Source: Theobroma cacao (lineage: Eukaryota > Streptophyta > Magnoliopsida > Malvales > Malvaceae). From it: a stretch of DNA of 64,000 bases. Position numbers and translations under genes: made by a program. The stretch covers positions 25,229,950-25,293,949 of the forward strand of contig NC_030852.1 of assembly GCF_000208745.1 (NCBI RefSeq). The letters are read 5' to 3'. Positions within the stretch are counted from its first letter, which is position 1. Each line of letters opens with the position of its first letter. Below, in pieces: positions 9,811-21,757 of the stretch. Under the pieces are notes generated by a model. The model had not been told where the DNA came from. It searched no databases and worked only from the letters and a program-made list of their open reading frames with translations.

Positions 9811-11885
9811 GAGGATTGGAAGTAAAATGTTGAATAGAAGATAAAGATCAAACCAGAAGAAAACAAAAGGATAATAACTGAAGAAGTTACAGGTTCCTTA
9901 CGGGCATCAACAATACGTGATAATGAGGAAGAAGAAAGAAATAGGGATGAGGTTTTGAGAATAACGGAGAGCAAGAATGATAAATTTGAACAGATTTACC
10001 AGGACAAGCAAGTCCTTATATGAGTCAAAAGCAAAGGAAAAAAGGCGTCTGATTAAGCTGCTAGGTGGGTATAACATAGAAAACTCGAGGGCATTAAGAT
10101 TTTTAAGAGGAGGATCTTTACATGCCAAACACGTTAACACGTTACCATAAACGCGAGAGAGAATGATGGGGAAAAGAGGGTAACGAGAATGGTTACGTCT
10201 TATACTGGCTGTGAGCCACGATATTTTTGCAAGTGGGAACTAATACAAAGCCTTTGTAACTGCTTTGGCTTTAACTGAAACCTCAGCTAAGAACTACTTT
10301 GAAATTGGATTGAGAGGAAAAAATGATCAATTAGACCTTTGAAATCAATGGAGTTTGATGAATTGTGCAAGCAATTCAATTTCCAGTCCAGGCCCCACGG
10401 CGGTGTTAAGCAGATTGTGGGATGATGAAGAAATACATCAATCACCGCTTTCTAGAAAGCTAACTTAAAAACCTGATTGTAACCTTAACTGTTGCATTGT
10501 CTGTGGATTACACGTTTCAGAAGGTTCAAATCCTCAAGTAACAGAGTATTTATGGACATAATAACTATAGTGGAATGCAATGAAGTCCGAGTGTCAGTAC
10601 AATCTCCTCATGCGGTTAATAAAACTATCATTTGAAAATTTGAGGGAAAATGTGAAAGACAAATAATAATAATAATAATAATAAAAACATAGCAAATCAC
10701 AAACTCCTATGCTCCAAATTATTTGACTTGGTGGTCAAGTTATCGCTTGGAGGACTAGTAGCGTGATGCGATAGGTACCCATCACTTCTACGTTACAACA
10801 TGAAGCCAGAGAAACTCTGCCTGAATTGCGATCACTGCAATTAGACTGGTCATATTAGGCTTGAGTCGGTGCATTTTGGATACAAGGAAATTTAGATTAT
10901 TTTTATATTAAATGGTTTCGGATTGAATTTGTTTCGAGTTTAGTTTATTTTAAATTTAAATAATTATTTTTTAAAATAAATTAATTTAAGTTTAAATTAT
11001 TTTAAAATATTTTAATTCTAGTCATTATAAATTTAAATCAATTTAAGTATTCATCGTTTTAAATTCAAATCATTTTAAAATTGGAGTTTGAATCATTTCA
11101 AGACTAAAACTGGGTTTTGTCCAGGTTTTGCCGAATGAAACAGATTTTTTTTAGTTGGAATAGTTTTTGGCAGCTCTAATTGCAACAAATTTTCAAAGAA
11201 GGGTAGTCTCATACTCAAACGATAATTGATAAATAATCTCAAAAAGTAGTGCATTTCGTCATATTTGCTGGGTGAAGACTGAAGAGCATGTAAGTCCAAA
11301 AGCTGTTATTCTAGTTAGTGTTGGCAGTCGATGGCGTGCCTTAATTGTTTTCAAATGCAATAATGCTTTGCCTCTTTTTGTCAGGTAGAACATAATATAT
11401 TGTCAATATTTATTAATATTCTTCTGATGATTACTACCAGTGCCAGTACCAGTTTTATTTTGCCATATTCATCCAAACTACACCTCAATTCCAGCAAAGC
11501 AATGCAGCCAAGCAAACTTCTCTGGTTCTGAATTTTCATTGTTTGCAAGTTATAACATGGCACTCTTCGATTTGACCATGTAATTCATGAAGCTGAAGCT
11601 TTTGACACACGGAATCTCCAATTGTTTATATCAAAAAATAAAAAAGGAAAAACAAATTAATATGTTACTTTGTATTGTATAATTCAAATCTAATAGATTT
11701 TCACTTAAAATGAACATAAGAAACGTGAAACAAGAAGGTTTTCAGAATTCAGAAAAGCCAAAACAAATCATTTTTCTAAATTATATTTAAAAAGCAACAA
11801 AATAACCTAAATTTGAAATGTTTATCCAATCCTCAACTTTAAACAAGTAAAAGTGACTAAGGGTAGGATGACAACAAGAACAAAA
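9811..11885. other. Intergenic DNA with an (AAT)n microsatellite
   Basis: About 2 kb without a recognisable gene. An AAT trinucleotide run lies at 10662-10683. AT-rich sequence with repeated TTTAAATT words occupies about 10890-11100. A B-box-like GGTTCAAATCC at 10514-10524 stands alone without a cloverleaf. The part next to 9811 presumably contains the endopeptidase promoter. Confidence 0.4.
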
Positions 11886-12345
11886 TTTTGGCATAATATC
11901 TAAAAAGATTCTTAAATTATTTTAAAAAGTTTAAATAAATTTTTATATTTTTATTACGTTTAAGCATTTTTATTTTTAGTTAAATAAATTTTTATATTTT
12001 TATTTTTAGTCAAATAAATCTTTATTATTAATAATTTATTTAGTCAAAATATTATTAATCATTTTTATATCACGTGATAGATACATGGTATTAACATAAT
12101 ATTTTAATATGTCATAATTGATAATAACGTAATATGATAATATGACTACATTGTATTTTTTTTCTCTTCATATTAGTGTTACGTCAATAAACATTTTAAT
12201 TAATAAAAATTAGTCAATTATTAGTTAAAAGTATTTATTTGATTTAAAATTAAAATATAAAAATTTAATTTAGTATAATAAAAAATAAAATTTTAGTTAA
12301 ATTTTTTAAAATAATTTAAAAAGTTTTTAATATTATGTCTAAAAT
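11886..12345. repeat. AT-rich foldback (MITE-like) element, copy C
   Basis: The left end (GGCATAATATCTAAAAAGAT, then CTTAAATTATTTTAAAAAG) is the imperfect inverse of the right end (TTTTAAAATAATTTAAAAAG then TAATATTATGTC). The core shares TATGTCATAATTGATAATAACGT-type blocks with copies A and B. It is about 460 bp, non-coding, and ends about 400 bp upstream of the F-box pseudogene. Confidence 0.6.
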
Positions 12346-12348
12346 TGC

Positions 12349-12465
12349 TGGAATATGTTGATTAGGTATTTGGGTAGGCTGAAGTAGTCATCCTGCCCAA
12401 AGCAGAGTTCTACTTAAAAGCTAACAAGTCCAGCAAATAGTCAATCAAGCAACCCAAGCCACTAA
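12349..12465. repeat. Segment shared with 28186-28310
   Basis: GGAATATGTTG, GGTATTTGGGTAGGCT and AACAAGTCCAGCAAATA occur here and at 28186-28310 in the same order, with insertions between them. It lies between foldback copy C and the F-box pseudogene. It could be duplicated promoter DNA or an unrecognised dispersed repeat. Confidence 0.5.
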
Positions 12466-12740
12466 AACAGGTAAAAGGAAAGCCCAAAAAGGTTGGTCTA
12501 TTTAAGGCCTACATTCAAGTCAAAGTTGCAGACTAGACTAACTTATTTTAAAGGTTGCAACTCGCATCTAGCCATATCCACATCAAGACTAATTGGACCT
12601 TAACAGTAATTCACCAATACACCAACTTTGTTCTTTTTTAATAATTATTTCTTGTGGTTTATATATCTTGTTACTTATCTGATTTTAATGATTCTACTAA
12701 TTAAGTTATTGCATGTTGTCTAGTTTTTTATTCTTTTTAG

Positions 12741-15700
12741 TCCCTTGAGGAGAGAGACTAAGTCAGGAGATTGGATTAGTCAGTTACCAAATGATATTTT
12801 TATTTTTATATTGTCTTCGGTCACAGTGAAGGAAGCAGTTGCTACTAGTCTCCCTTCTAAGAGATGGAGGTACTTGTGGGCACATATTTCTCGTCTGGAT
12901 TTTGTTTTACTAATCGTTTGCGAGACCTACTGTATCAGTCACCTAAGGTTTTGTGATGTGGCTGAGGAAAAGTTCATTCATTGGGTAAATTCTGTTGTCA
13001 AAATGCACCAAGGCCTCACTTTGGATGAATTTCGGATTGACTTTCCCTTCCGTAAAAACTCTAGTCCTGCTATTGATGCATGGATTAAATTTGCACTTTC
13101 TAAGAGAGTTCAATGACTTGTCTTGGATTTATCGGTTATCATTCTTAGTGTTGGTGGAGGACCTGAAGAGAATTATGTCTTTCCCTATATGCTTTTACCT
13201 CAAACAAATTCTGAGAAAAACTCCTTTTCAACTATGCCTATTTGCAGCATGTCACGTACTTCACTTGTTGGTTTAACTTCACTTACAATTCTCCACTTAA
13301 AAGTTGTTAATGTTAATCAAGACGTTCTTGAGCACATTTTGTCTGATTTTCCAGTTCTTGAACAATTGTCAGTTCATGGCTCGCCGCATCTGGTTAACTT
13401 AAAATATTCTGGCCCATCTTTGAAGTTGAAGTACTTAAGCAGTCCTGCTATTGATGCTGGTTTAAAATGTATCGAGATCTGCAACATCAATATTGTTTCA
13501 TTTAAATATTTTGGGAGAAAATTAATCTTGCAATTGAAGAATCTTCCTAGGCTTGTTGAGTTATATGTTTCTCCAGGGTATCGTAGGCGTTTAAGCTATG
13601 CATTTGCTCAGGTTTCATGCATCTTCTCCCAGCTAGTAAGCTAGAGTCACATACATTTCACTTATCTTCGAGGGAGGTAAGTATATTATATAAAATCCTG
13701 CCGAATTGATTTACTTTGCAGGTTTGTTGTTCTAATTGTGGTGTAATACTCTTCCTCAAGATGAGGATTATTTTGATATTGCTGCTTATCCTAAGTTAAC
13801 TCAGCTTAGGCATTTATTAGTATGGATGGAGTTAAGTGGTGATTTTGGTCTCCTCAAATTAGTACCATTGATAGAGGCCTGTCCTTATTTGCAGAGATTC
13901 GGGTTGCAGGTGAAAGCTCTTCATAGATTATTACCTCATTTTTATTGCATAAATTTATTTGTTGGCACAAATTCTTCTAGGATGTTTCACATATCTCTGC
14001 ACCCATTTCTACAATTCAATTTTGCTCACAAAGTTAATGTTCTGTTGGAGTTGAAGGTGACAAGGATGTACTCCATAGCCTAGAATACTTATCATCAATC
14101 TTCATGAGTTTTAATACTTCCATCCAGCTTCCTATAGAATAACTAAGTCTCGAGAAAACGTCAAGCAGCTGATTTGAAATGTTGGGTGTTGTTGATATTA
14201 TTAGTTGTTTTGATGCATTAATGTGCAAATTTTTTTACTGCAAATAATGTTTACAATAGTATCATAATGTAATTTTCCTATTTAACTCATACAATATCGA
14301 ATTGCTTCTTCTTCTCCCACAAGGAAATTATTTGTTGAGAGGTTCATGTTTATTTGGTAGTGAATGGAAAATCTGAGTAGAACTTAACAGTATTTGCAAA
14401 GAAATGGCTCTTAGAAATTATGAAATACTTCCAACCTATATGTGATCGTACATAGTGTCATAAAGTTTACTCTATCTCTATGGAGTCTCAAATTTGCTTC
14501 CCTTATTTCCAAATGCATTCATACTATCACTTAAGCGGCCTACTTTTGGCAGTAGAAACCTAGTTCTATATGTTGCAATTCTTTGAGCATACAGTCATTT
14601 AGTAATAGGGTTCTAAAAGATACAAAATTTACAGTTACCTCACTTGAAGCTTCTATGATCTTAGACAATGGCAGTACCATAAATATTCCATACCTTTTGG
14701 AGGTTGTCATTGATTCTACTTTTCTGAGATAGAAGATATCTTTTGTTTCGAACTTAAACCAAGGATATGAAGTAATCTCAATAATTGTCTTCTTTTTTGT
14801 CTTATTCGTTTAACACTCGACCACCTTTTTGTCCCCTTTAAATGGTATATAGATCCGATCAAACATGAACATATTGAAAACCAACTATAGCTGTTTCTTG
14901 AAGCTTTATCATAATTATTAGTAGACATCTTGGGATTTTATATGTTTCATATTCGATTTAGGGTTCTTTATCTTGGATTTGAGCTAAAGTTAGAAGGCCC
15001 AGTAGAAATTCCGGGTTCTTACGTTGGTCATAGCTATGTAGGTCTGTTGAGAGAGAGGGGAAAGAGCTGGAGCATTGATCATGTCTGAAGAGTTTTCCTG
15101 AAAGAAGAAAGCCTTGGCTTTGAGTACTTTATTTATTTATTACTGCTTACTATCTCATATTATTATCAAACTTGACTGGTGAATAAAGGATAAATATTTT
15201 TTTCAAAATAAGGGGACGATGCTAATGTCCACAAAGTATGGAAGAGGTTTGTCTATGTTGCTTGTGTTTATTAGTTATATATAGCTGGCCAACTAATTAA
15301 CATGGCATGGTTGTGCTTTATATTTGGTGCTTTATCTATATATTTCCATATGTAGCTTTGATTTGCTGTGAGTTTGGTTGAATTACTGTATGAACAAGAA
15401 CTAGGTTATTTATTGATGATCATTGTTTCCTAGTTTGCTTATTGTCTTGAACCAATCATATACAAACTTGTTAATTCTTGGTAATTTGCATTTCATGTTC
15501 CAGTTATCATGGGTTAAACCTAAAATGAGAAGACAAGTTGTAGAGACTGTTGAACGTCCCCATCAACACCCTAAGGTGGTGGAATTAGCTGGTTGCTATG
15601 GTCGTACAACTGATGTTGAGTTGGCTATATACTTCATTCAAAATGCTGTTGCACTGAAGAAAATGATAATCAATCCAAGGAATCAAGAGATGGATTCGGA

Positions 15701-15797
15701 GAAGGAAATTAGTTAAGAAAGAAGAAGCTGCGAGACGTCGAGCAAAGAAGCAACTTAAAGGGAAGGTGCCTCTCACAATTGATTTGGCGATTACTTG
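12741..15797 (+). pseudogene. F-box/LRR/FBD-type protein, broken copy
   Basis: An acceptor (TTTTTAG ending 12740) opens an exon coding for an F-box (DWISQLPNDIFIFILSSV, then PSKRWRYLW), followed by leucine-rich stretches (SLTILHLKVVNVNQDVLEHIL, then FPVLEQLSV). After an intron, LTQLRHLLVW and CPYLQRFGLQ appear (about 13760-13910). An exon from about 15505 encodes an FBD-like end (HPKVVELAGCYGRTTDVELA). Such proteins are usually substrate adaptors of SCF ubiquitin ligases. Lesions: an in-frame TGA at 13114-13116; a frameshift near 13633-13642, after which the family-like KLESHTFHLSSRE segment continues in another frame; and another shift near 15700-15715 before an EEAARRRAKKQLKGK tail. No first-exon ATG was found. 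Together these mark a pseudogene, though a truncated transcript is possible. Confidence 0.75.
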
Positions 15798-17040
15798 ATT
15801 GAGAGGAGATGGACTTGAATGAAATTGAGACAACTCAAAATTTTTGAGGTTTGTTTGTAAAATAAGAAGAAAACAATATTTCTAATAGTATATGAAATAT
15901 TTACCATTAGTTTTGTGGGCCACAAAGTTAACCTGTGGTTCGATAAACTCGTACGAGTAGCGTTTGTTTAGATATATTTGTAGTAATATTCTAAATATTT
16001 TTATTATAACAGCATGTACAATAATGCAGGACGCAAGCATTCATGCATGTGTTTCGATTTTGGGATTCAACGTGGAATCATCATTAAAATTTGAAAGCAA
16101 TTATAAAACAATTTCAACATGTTCTTAAAAAACAATATTAGTCCAAAAACCAAAAACCTGATTATTTTGTTTTTTGTTTGCTTAGAACGAGCTCTTTTGA
16201 AGAACAAAAGAGGAAAAAACAAAATCTTGATTTAGAATTAGTTTTTTTTTTTATAATTAAGAAAATGAGGATTTTAACATGACTTTTTAGACAGAGAGTT
16301 ATGCTTAAATCAATGAACCAAATACTCATATACAAAACTATCTTTTTTTTACTCATAATTGTAATGTTTTTAAGTCATATGCAATTAATCTTTATATTCT
16401 ATCAAAACGGTAAATTTGATTTTTGTACAATATTTTAATGAATTTACCATTTGATTGGAAAAAACTTCTCAAAGAAATTAAATAACAAGGTCCATTGTCT
16501 AATAACCACAATAACTTTCAAATCAATGAATTTAATGGGTCTTCATCACCTTGCGAGTGGAATTACGGGATATTGTCAAAGTTAATCAATTAGGAAGTAT
16601 TCTTACCATTCACATTAGAAAAGGAAAAACAAAAACTTTCAACTTATAGATTTCGATTCAAATTTAAACATGAAGCAAGAAGATTTACATGCAAGCATTT
16701 TGATTTTGAGCGATTCAATTTCCAAACAAGGTTTTTTTTTTTTTTTGAGAAAAGATTGGAATTATATTTTATATGGTGGTAGAAGGTTATCATCATAACT
16801 TTACAAAAGAAAGGGAATTTGTGGCTTCATACTCGCAGGATCACGGTATACCATTACAATTTCACCTTATCGGAAGCATTCTCCCTGAAACAAAGCAAAA
16901 CTCATCGGATACATGACTCGGATCAACAAAATAGCTCTGCTGCCCCACTCTATATCCAGTATCAAAAAAATATACCTTATACACGAAGCATCAATGTCAT
17001 GAGCCAAATTTTGTATAGAGCCATAATTGAGTAGAGTTGA
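15798..17040. other. Intergenic AT-rich DNA
   Basis: No gene is recognised. There is a T run at about 16732-16746. The 71-codon frame at 16819-17034 has no familiar motif. Confidence 0.35.
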
Positions 17041-17464
17041 CTAGGGGATTATATCGGGAAAAGTGTTATCATTTCAAACAATGTCATGATTGTTTATATT
17101 ATACATATAAAAATTTGTTGACTCTTTATGGGAAAAACTCTTGGAAGAAGGAATGTTTCCATCTCAAGCATTATAATTATCCAAAGAAAATAAACAATTA
17201 TTGATAGAATTTATTCCGTCAATAAATTTCGCCGGTAATTAACGACAGATTATCGATAGAATAAAGTTGACATAAGAATAAATTAAAATCCCGATGGAAT
17301 AGTTTCCATTGATAATATAGTGACGTGCGATATTGTAAAATGACACCAAGTTTATCGACGGATTTTATCGACCAAAATGCAAAAGGATTATTTAGTCGAT
17401 GATGTTGTTAAGTCGCCAACAGAACTATCGAAAAAAATTATGTCGGTGAAACAATAAGAATGAT
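17041..17464. mobile_element. CACTA-like transposon fragment, left part (host of the solo LTR)
   Basis: Repeated short motifs of the type CCGTCAATAAATT, CGACAGATTATCGATAG, ATCGACGGATTTTATCGAC and TATGTCGGTG occur in both orientations. This pattern is typical of subterminal repeats of plant CACTA/Spm-like elements. The same motif style resumes at 20633 (TATATCGACAGAATTTTTGCC). The two parts are therefore one sequence split by the 17465-20627 insertion. No transposase is seen and the element ends were not located. Confidence 0.45.
17460..17464. repeat. Target site duplication, left copy (ATGAT)
   Basis: ATGAT directly precedes the TG terminus of the solo LTR and is repeated directly after its CA terminus at 20628-20632. 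Confidence 0.65.
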
Positions 17465-20400
17465 TGAAATGCCCCATACTTTGATATGGTGATAAATAAA
17501 GTTGATCGGATGCGAATTGAGGCATAATAAGGAACTTTGGGAACCAAAGAGATAAGATAAAATTTTTAAAATAAAATAATATTTTATTAATAAAATAATA
17601 TTAAAATATTAATATTTAGTCGGATATCGAAATCAGTCATGAAGAATGATCATATGGTTGACCCAAGTAAGGGAGAATATGTCAAGTCTGACTCTATAAA
17701 ATACTTGTCATGACATACATGTGAAGGATAGCATGTTTGCATGCTAGGAGAGTCCCGAATAATTTACAAAAGTCAGTATTGTACCTAGAGGTACAACAAA
17801 CTTGATTTAAGCCTCGAACTAAATCAAATAGAGAATTTAAGATGCAATTAAGAATATCAAAGTCCCTGAATGGTTTAATATGGTGATTTGGAGTTCAATG
17901 ATCAATTTGGAGTCAAAGCGGAATTTTCACTATCCATGGGCAAAATGGTCATTTGCCACTTGGAGACAAAATGAGAATTTTTAAAAAATATTTTTGGCCC
18001 CATTTGACTCATTGGAGTATAATTTGAGGTTGATAAGTGAAAAAGTTGTAATTTCGGTATTTTTGGAGCATAGGGGCAAAATGGTAATTTTGCCACCCTA
18101 AGGGTAAAACAGTAATTTTTCACCACCAGGACACTTGTCCAGTACATGGTCTTCCCTTATCCTCATTTTGATCTTTGATTAATTATGTGGTGGAGATAAA
18201 AGGTTTAAAATTTTTAAAGTTTTAAAAATAGATCAATGGAAACATGCCACGTGTCAAGCAAGAATATTTTATTATTTTTCATTAAAATCAGCCCATATTT
18301 ATCCCATTCTTCTTCTCCATATTTGGCCAAGGCAAAAGGAAAGAAAGGAAAAACAAAAAACAAAACCTAGGTGGAGGATTTCAAGAGAAAAAGTGTGGAA
18401 AAATCAAGGAAAACAAGTAAAAAAGGTAGGATTTTTCAATTTAAACTTGAAATCTATTTTTCTTAAGCATTTCTCCTTATTTTTCATGGTTAGATTTCAT
18501 GTTTTCATGATGAATTCATGGCTGGTCAAAATGGGTATGGAGAGAGAAAGATGTTGGATTGATTTGATTTTAAGTTATGTTAGTATTTTTAGTTAGTTTA
18601 GCATATTTAGAAACAAAACAACAAGAAAAGAATTCATTTTCCTCCATCACCATTATTGGCTGAATTTTTTAGGGAGGATATTGTGGCTGAAATTGATGAT
18701 ATTTCATGATATTTTGGTGATATTTGATGTTTGGTGAGGCTAGAAATTAAATGGAAAATTTTGGTGTGAAAATTTGAATTTTTGCTTAACGTATAGACAT
18801 GTGTGATTATTGACCCGGGACTGATAAATTGAATCTCATTCACAATCACTGAGGTAATTTAGGTATAATTGGAGTGTAGAAAGTGAGAAGAATTGATTTG
18901 GAGTTAAATTGGAGATTTTAACTAATTAGACCGAGTATAGTGTGACTTAGGTCGAATATCACATTTAAGTGATTAATCAGACATTTTGCATCCCATCGCA
19001 TGCATTCATTTAGATTTAGAGAGCCTGAAATAGTTTATGATAAATTGACACAATTTATTGAAATTCCTGTCACGTATGATGTATAGGTGGTGAGCCCTCT
19101 AACAAAGGTAAAGAAATTGTGCCCGAAGACCGGGAATAGGAGTATATCAAACTCCTAGTACTATGAGTAACCTTACCATCATTTTTATTATTTAAAGTAT
19201 GTTTTTAATCGGTTTTGGTAAAATTTTATGAAAATGAATTTAAAGGGTAAATCTTGAGTTTTACAAACAAAATGTGTCTACATGAAAAGATTTCATAAAT
19301 TGTCTCGAAATTGAATGATGATTTTAAAAAATAGAGTAATTGGAGACCACTTGTTATGAATTGAATTTATGATTTGAATCAAATGGCTTATGACAATATT
19401 TGCATGAATGGCTGAATTGATATTTGTGTTGAAATGTATGAAATATGTATTTAGCCTTTAAAGGCTGTGAATTATAATAATTGTCATATCATATTATTGA
19501 ATTTTATTGTATGGTGGGTTTAGCTTGCTGCAGTGGGCGAATTCTGTGGACCGGCCTATTAGAGGGGTACAGAATCCGAATATATATATATGTACCTCGG
19601 TCGGAGAGGGGCGTAGGGTATCTTCTGAGGTATGGATAGAGTTCACGTCATGCCGAACCACCTCGTGATAATGAACTTCGCTAACGTCAAGGAACGACTG
19701 TGTTTTTCTCAAACTAAAATTATGTTTTACTTGTATACGAAATTTTAACAACCTTAACGGGCTCGAGTGTACGCCTCTGATCAAAATATCATCGAGTACT
19801 ATTTGATGGCATGAGTCAAATGTTTATGGAAGTCATAAGCCTTAATGAGAAATTAAATCAAATACAACCATTTGCATGGGTTGGGATAAATTTTTAAATT
19901 GTGAAATATTTAAAATGATGGGATATTTTAATTGTCTCATTTTACTCGACTTTAGTTGATTTAAATGATGTTTGTTTACTCACTGAGATTTTATAATCTC
20001 ACCACCCTCCTTTCCACCCATTTTAGGCTGTAGATAGCTGCTTCTATCGAGGGCTTCTATTGGATTAGCGTCCTCCACACAGTAGGTTCACAGTTTCTTT
20101 AATTATAGTTATTGTGGGCCCACTTGATTATTGTAAATTTAATAGTTTATTGTGCTACAATATGATGAATTTATTTTGTTTTTACGTTACAAAAAGTATT
20201 TACGCATAACTCCAAAATTACTGTTTATAAAAAAATAAAATATTTTATTGAATTTCTTGTTTTATCTTCTTATTATATTCAAACATTTATAATTTCATTT
20301 CAAATAAAGGTTTTAGATGCCTAAACTTATTTTTAATTGTAAATTATGCGATTGGTACTTGTTTACTACATTTTTAACTGGTTTCAAAATTTTTAGTGAA

Positions 20401-20627
20401 AAATGATCAAAATACCCTTGTGAGATAAAATTTTTATTCTATCAATTTTAAGTTAGAAATAGCTCAAAATCCTTTAGAACATAATATTTGGTAATAGTTA
20501 CTCACCGGGAAAAACGAGAAACTGATATTAAGCTTTGCGGGGTTCAAGTTGGCATTTCGGGAGATGAGTGCCCATTGAGACACCGCAGTGATTGTCACGG
20601 GCTAGAGGGGAGTTTCGGGTCGTGACA
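17465..20627. mobile_element. Solo LTR of a long-LTR retrotransposon, 3.16 kb
   Basis: The segment begins TG (TGAAATGCCCC) and ends CA (GGGTCGTGACA), and the 5-bp direct repeat ATGAT flanks it exactly at 17460-17464 and 20628-20632. No polyprotein coding sequence lies within it. TG...CA termini with a 5-bp duplication and no internal domain are the signature of a solo LTR left by LTR-LTR recombination, although a non-autonomous element cannot be excluded. The GTCGTGACA terminus is common in plant Ty3/gypsy LTRs with long LTRs. The internal portion at about 17720-18280 has a diverged relative at about 63405-64000. Confidence 0.7.
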
Positions 20628-20632
20628 ATGAT
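20628..20632. repeat. Target site duplication, right copy (ATGAT)
   Basis: Direct repeat of 17460-17464, immediately after the GTCGTGACA end of the solo LTR. Confidence 0.65.
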
Positions 20633-21086
20633 TAATAAGTATATCGACAGAATTTTTGCCAATATTTAATTATTGATTACCAATGAAAAATTTTATCAAT
20701 AATTCCGTCATTATTTCTAAATTAAAATTTCGATTCCCTTTCTTCCCCCCCCCCCCCCCACCATTTCTCCCTTCTCTCTTTTCCCCTCAACTTTCTGTCT
20801 CTCTGCCTCCCTTACTTCCCTCCCCACACCAACGCACCCCTCCCCCCTCCCCACCCCCCACAACGCCGCATTGGACCTACGTTAGCAATCAACCCAACCC
20901 CTGCGATGGTTGATTCCTCCTTCTTCGCCTCTCGTTCCTTCTCCCCCCACCTCCCCCCCCCCCCCCTTTGAGCAGCGCCTCCATCCCTTCTCCTTTCTAA
21001 CTAGCCCAACATTGAAGCTCACCGGCTGACCTTCAATTTAAGCTACCTCAAGAGGTGAGCTTTCTGCTGGTTTGACCTCCCTTTTC
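20633..21086. other. CACTA-like fragment, right part, running into a pyrimidine-rich tract
   Basis: The host sequence of the solo LTR resumes here. From about 20727 it becomes strongly C/T-rich, with a C15 run at 20745-20759 and a C14 run at 20953-20966. The Pro-rich open frame across it (20683-20913) is a product of composition. The tract could be captured promoter or leader DNA carried by the transposon. The copia element is inserted into its right side. Confidence 0.45.
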
Positions 21087-21294
21087 TGTTGAATAGTTTG
21101 TAATATTTGTTGGAAGATAATTATTCAGGTGTGATTGTTTAAGAATAAATATAACTTTTTAAAAAATAATAAAATAAAAATAAATAAAAAATAAGTATTT
21201 ACAACAAACACAACTATTGAAAGTTGTAGATACGTCTGCTGANATTTAAGCTACCTCAAGAGGTGAGCTTTCTGCTGGTTTGACCTCCCTTTTC
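21036..21294. repeat. Probable assembly duplication around an N (partial copia 5' LTR repeated)
   Basis: 21036-21242 (about 50 bp of target plus the first about 156 bp of the copia LTR) is repeated almost identically from 21244, with an N at 21243 between the copies. The only clear differences are in an A/T-rich simple-sequence stretch. Two contig ends that overlap but were not merged would give exactly this. The genuine LTR then starts at 21295. Confidence 0.7.
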
Positions 21295-21737
21295 TGTTGA
21301 ATAGTTTGTAATATTTGTTGGAAGATAATTATTCAGGTGTGATTGTTTAAGAATAAATATAACTTTTTAAAAAATAAATAAAAATAAAAAATAAATAAAA
21401 ATAAGTATTTACAACAAACACAACTATTGAAAGTTGTAGATACGTCTGCTGAAATACAACAAACACATCTGTTAAAAAAACAATACCGACACATCTGTTG
21501 AAAATAAAAAAGAAGCATCTATTGAAAGACAACAGACACAACCTCTCACTATCTATAAAAGAACATACTTCCAAGCCATAATTCATTCAAAGCATTCTAC
21601 AAAAAAGGCTTGTTGTATCTTGGAGAGTCCTTGTTTGTGAATCCCTATAGTAGGCAACAACTCTTTAAAGAAAGTGTGTTACAGCACGCCTCAAGCCTTA
21701 CTTTTTTCTCTTTTCTTCTTCTACTAATTTTTTAACA
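21295..21737 (+). repeat. Copia 5' LTR
   Basis: 443 bp from TGTTGAATAG to TTTTTTAACA. It includes a TATA-like CTATAAAAG at about 21552-21561, the expected promoter of the element. It contains repeated ACAACAAACACA and ACATCTGTTGAAA words. It matches 25843-26282 along its length. Confidence 0.85.
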
Positions 21738-21757
21738 ATTTTAAAGAGTTGTTTTCA

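Noticed and set aside
10514..10524. tRNA-like B box GGTTCAAATCC
   Set aside because: No A box at a suitable distance and no cloverleaf could be formed by eye, so not called as tRNA or SINE.
20683..20913. Pro-rich 76-codon open frame
   Set aside because: It follows directly from the C/T-rich tract, starts within CACTA-like sequence, and has no domain or splice context.
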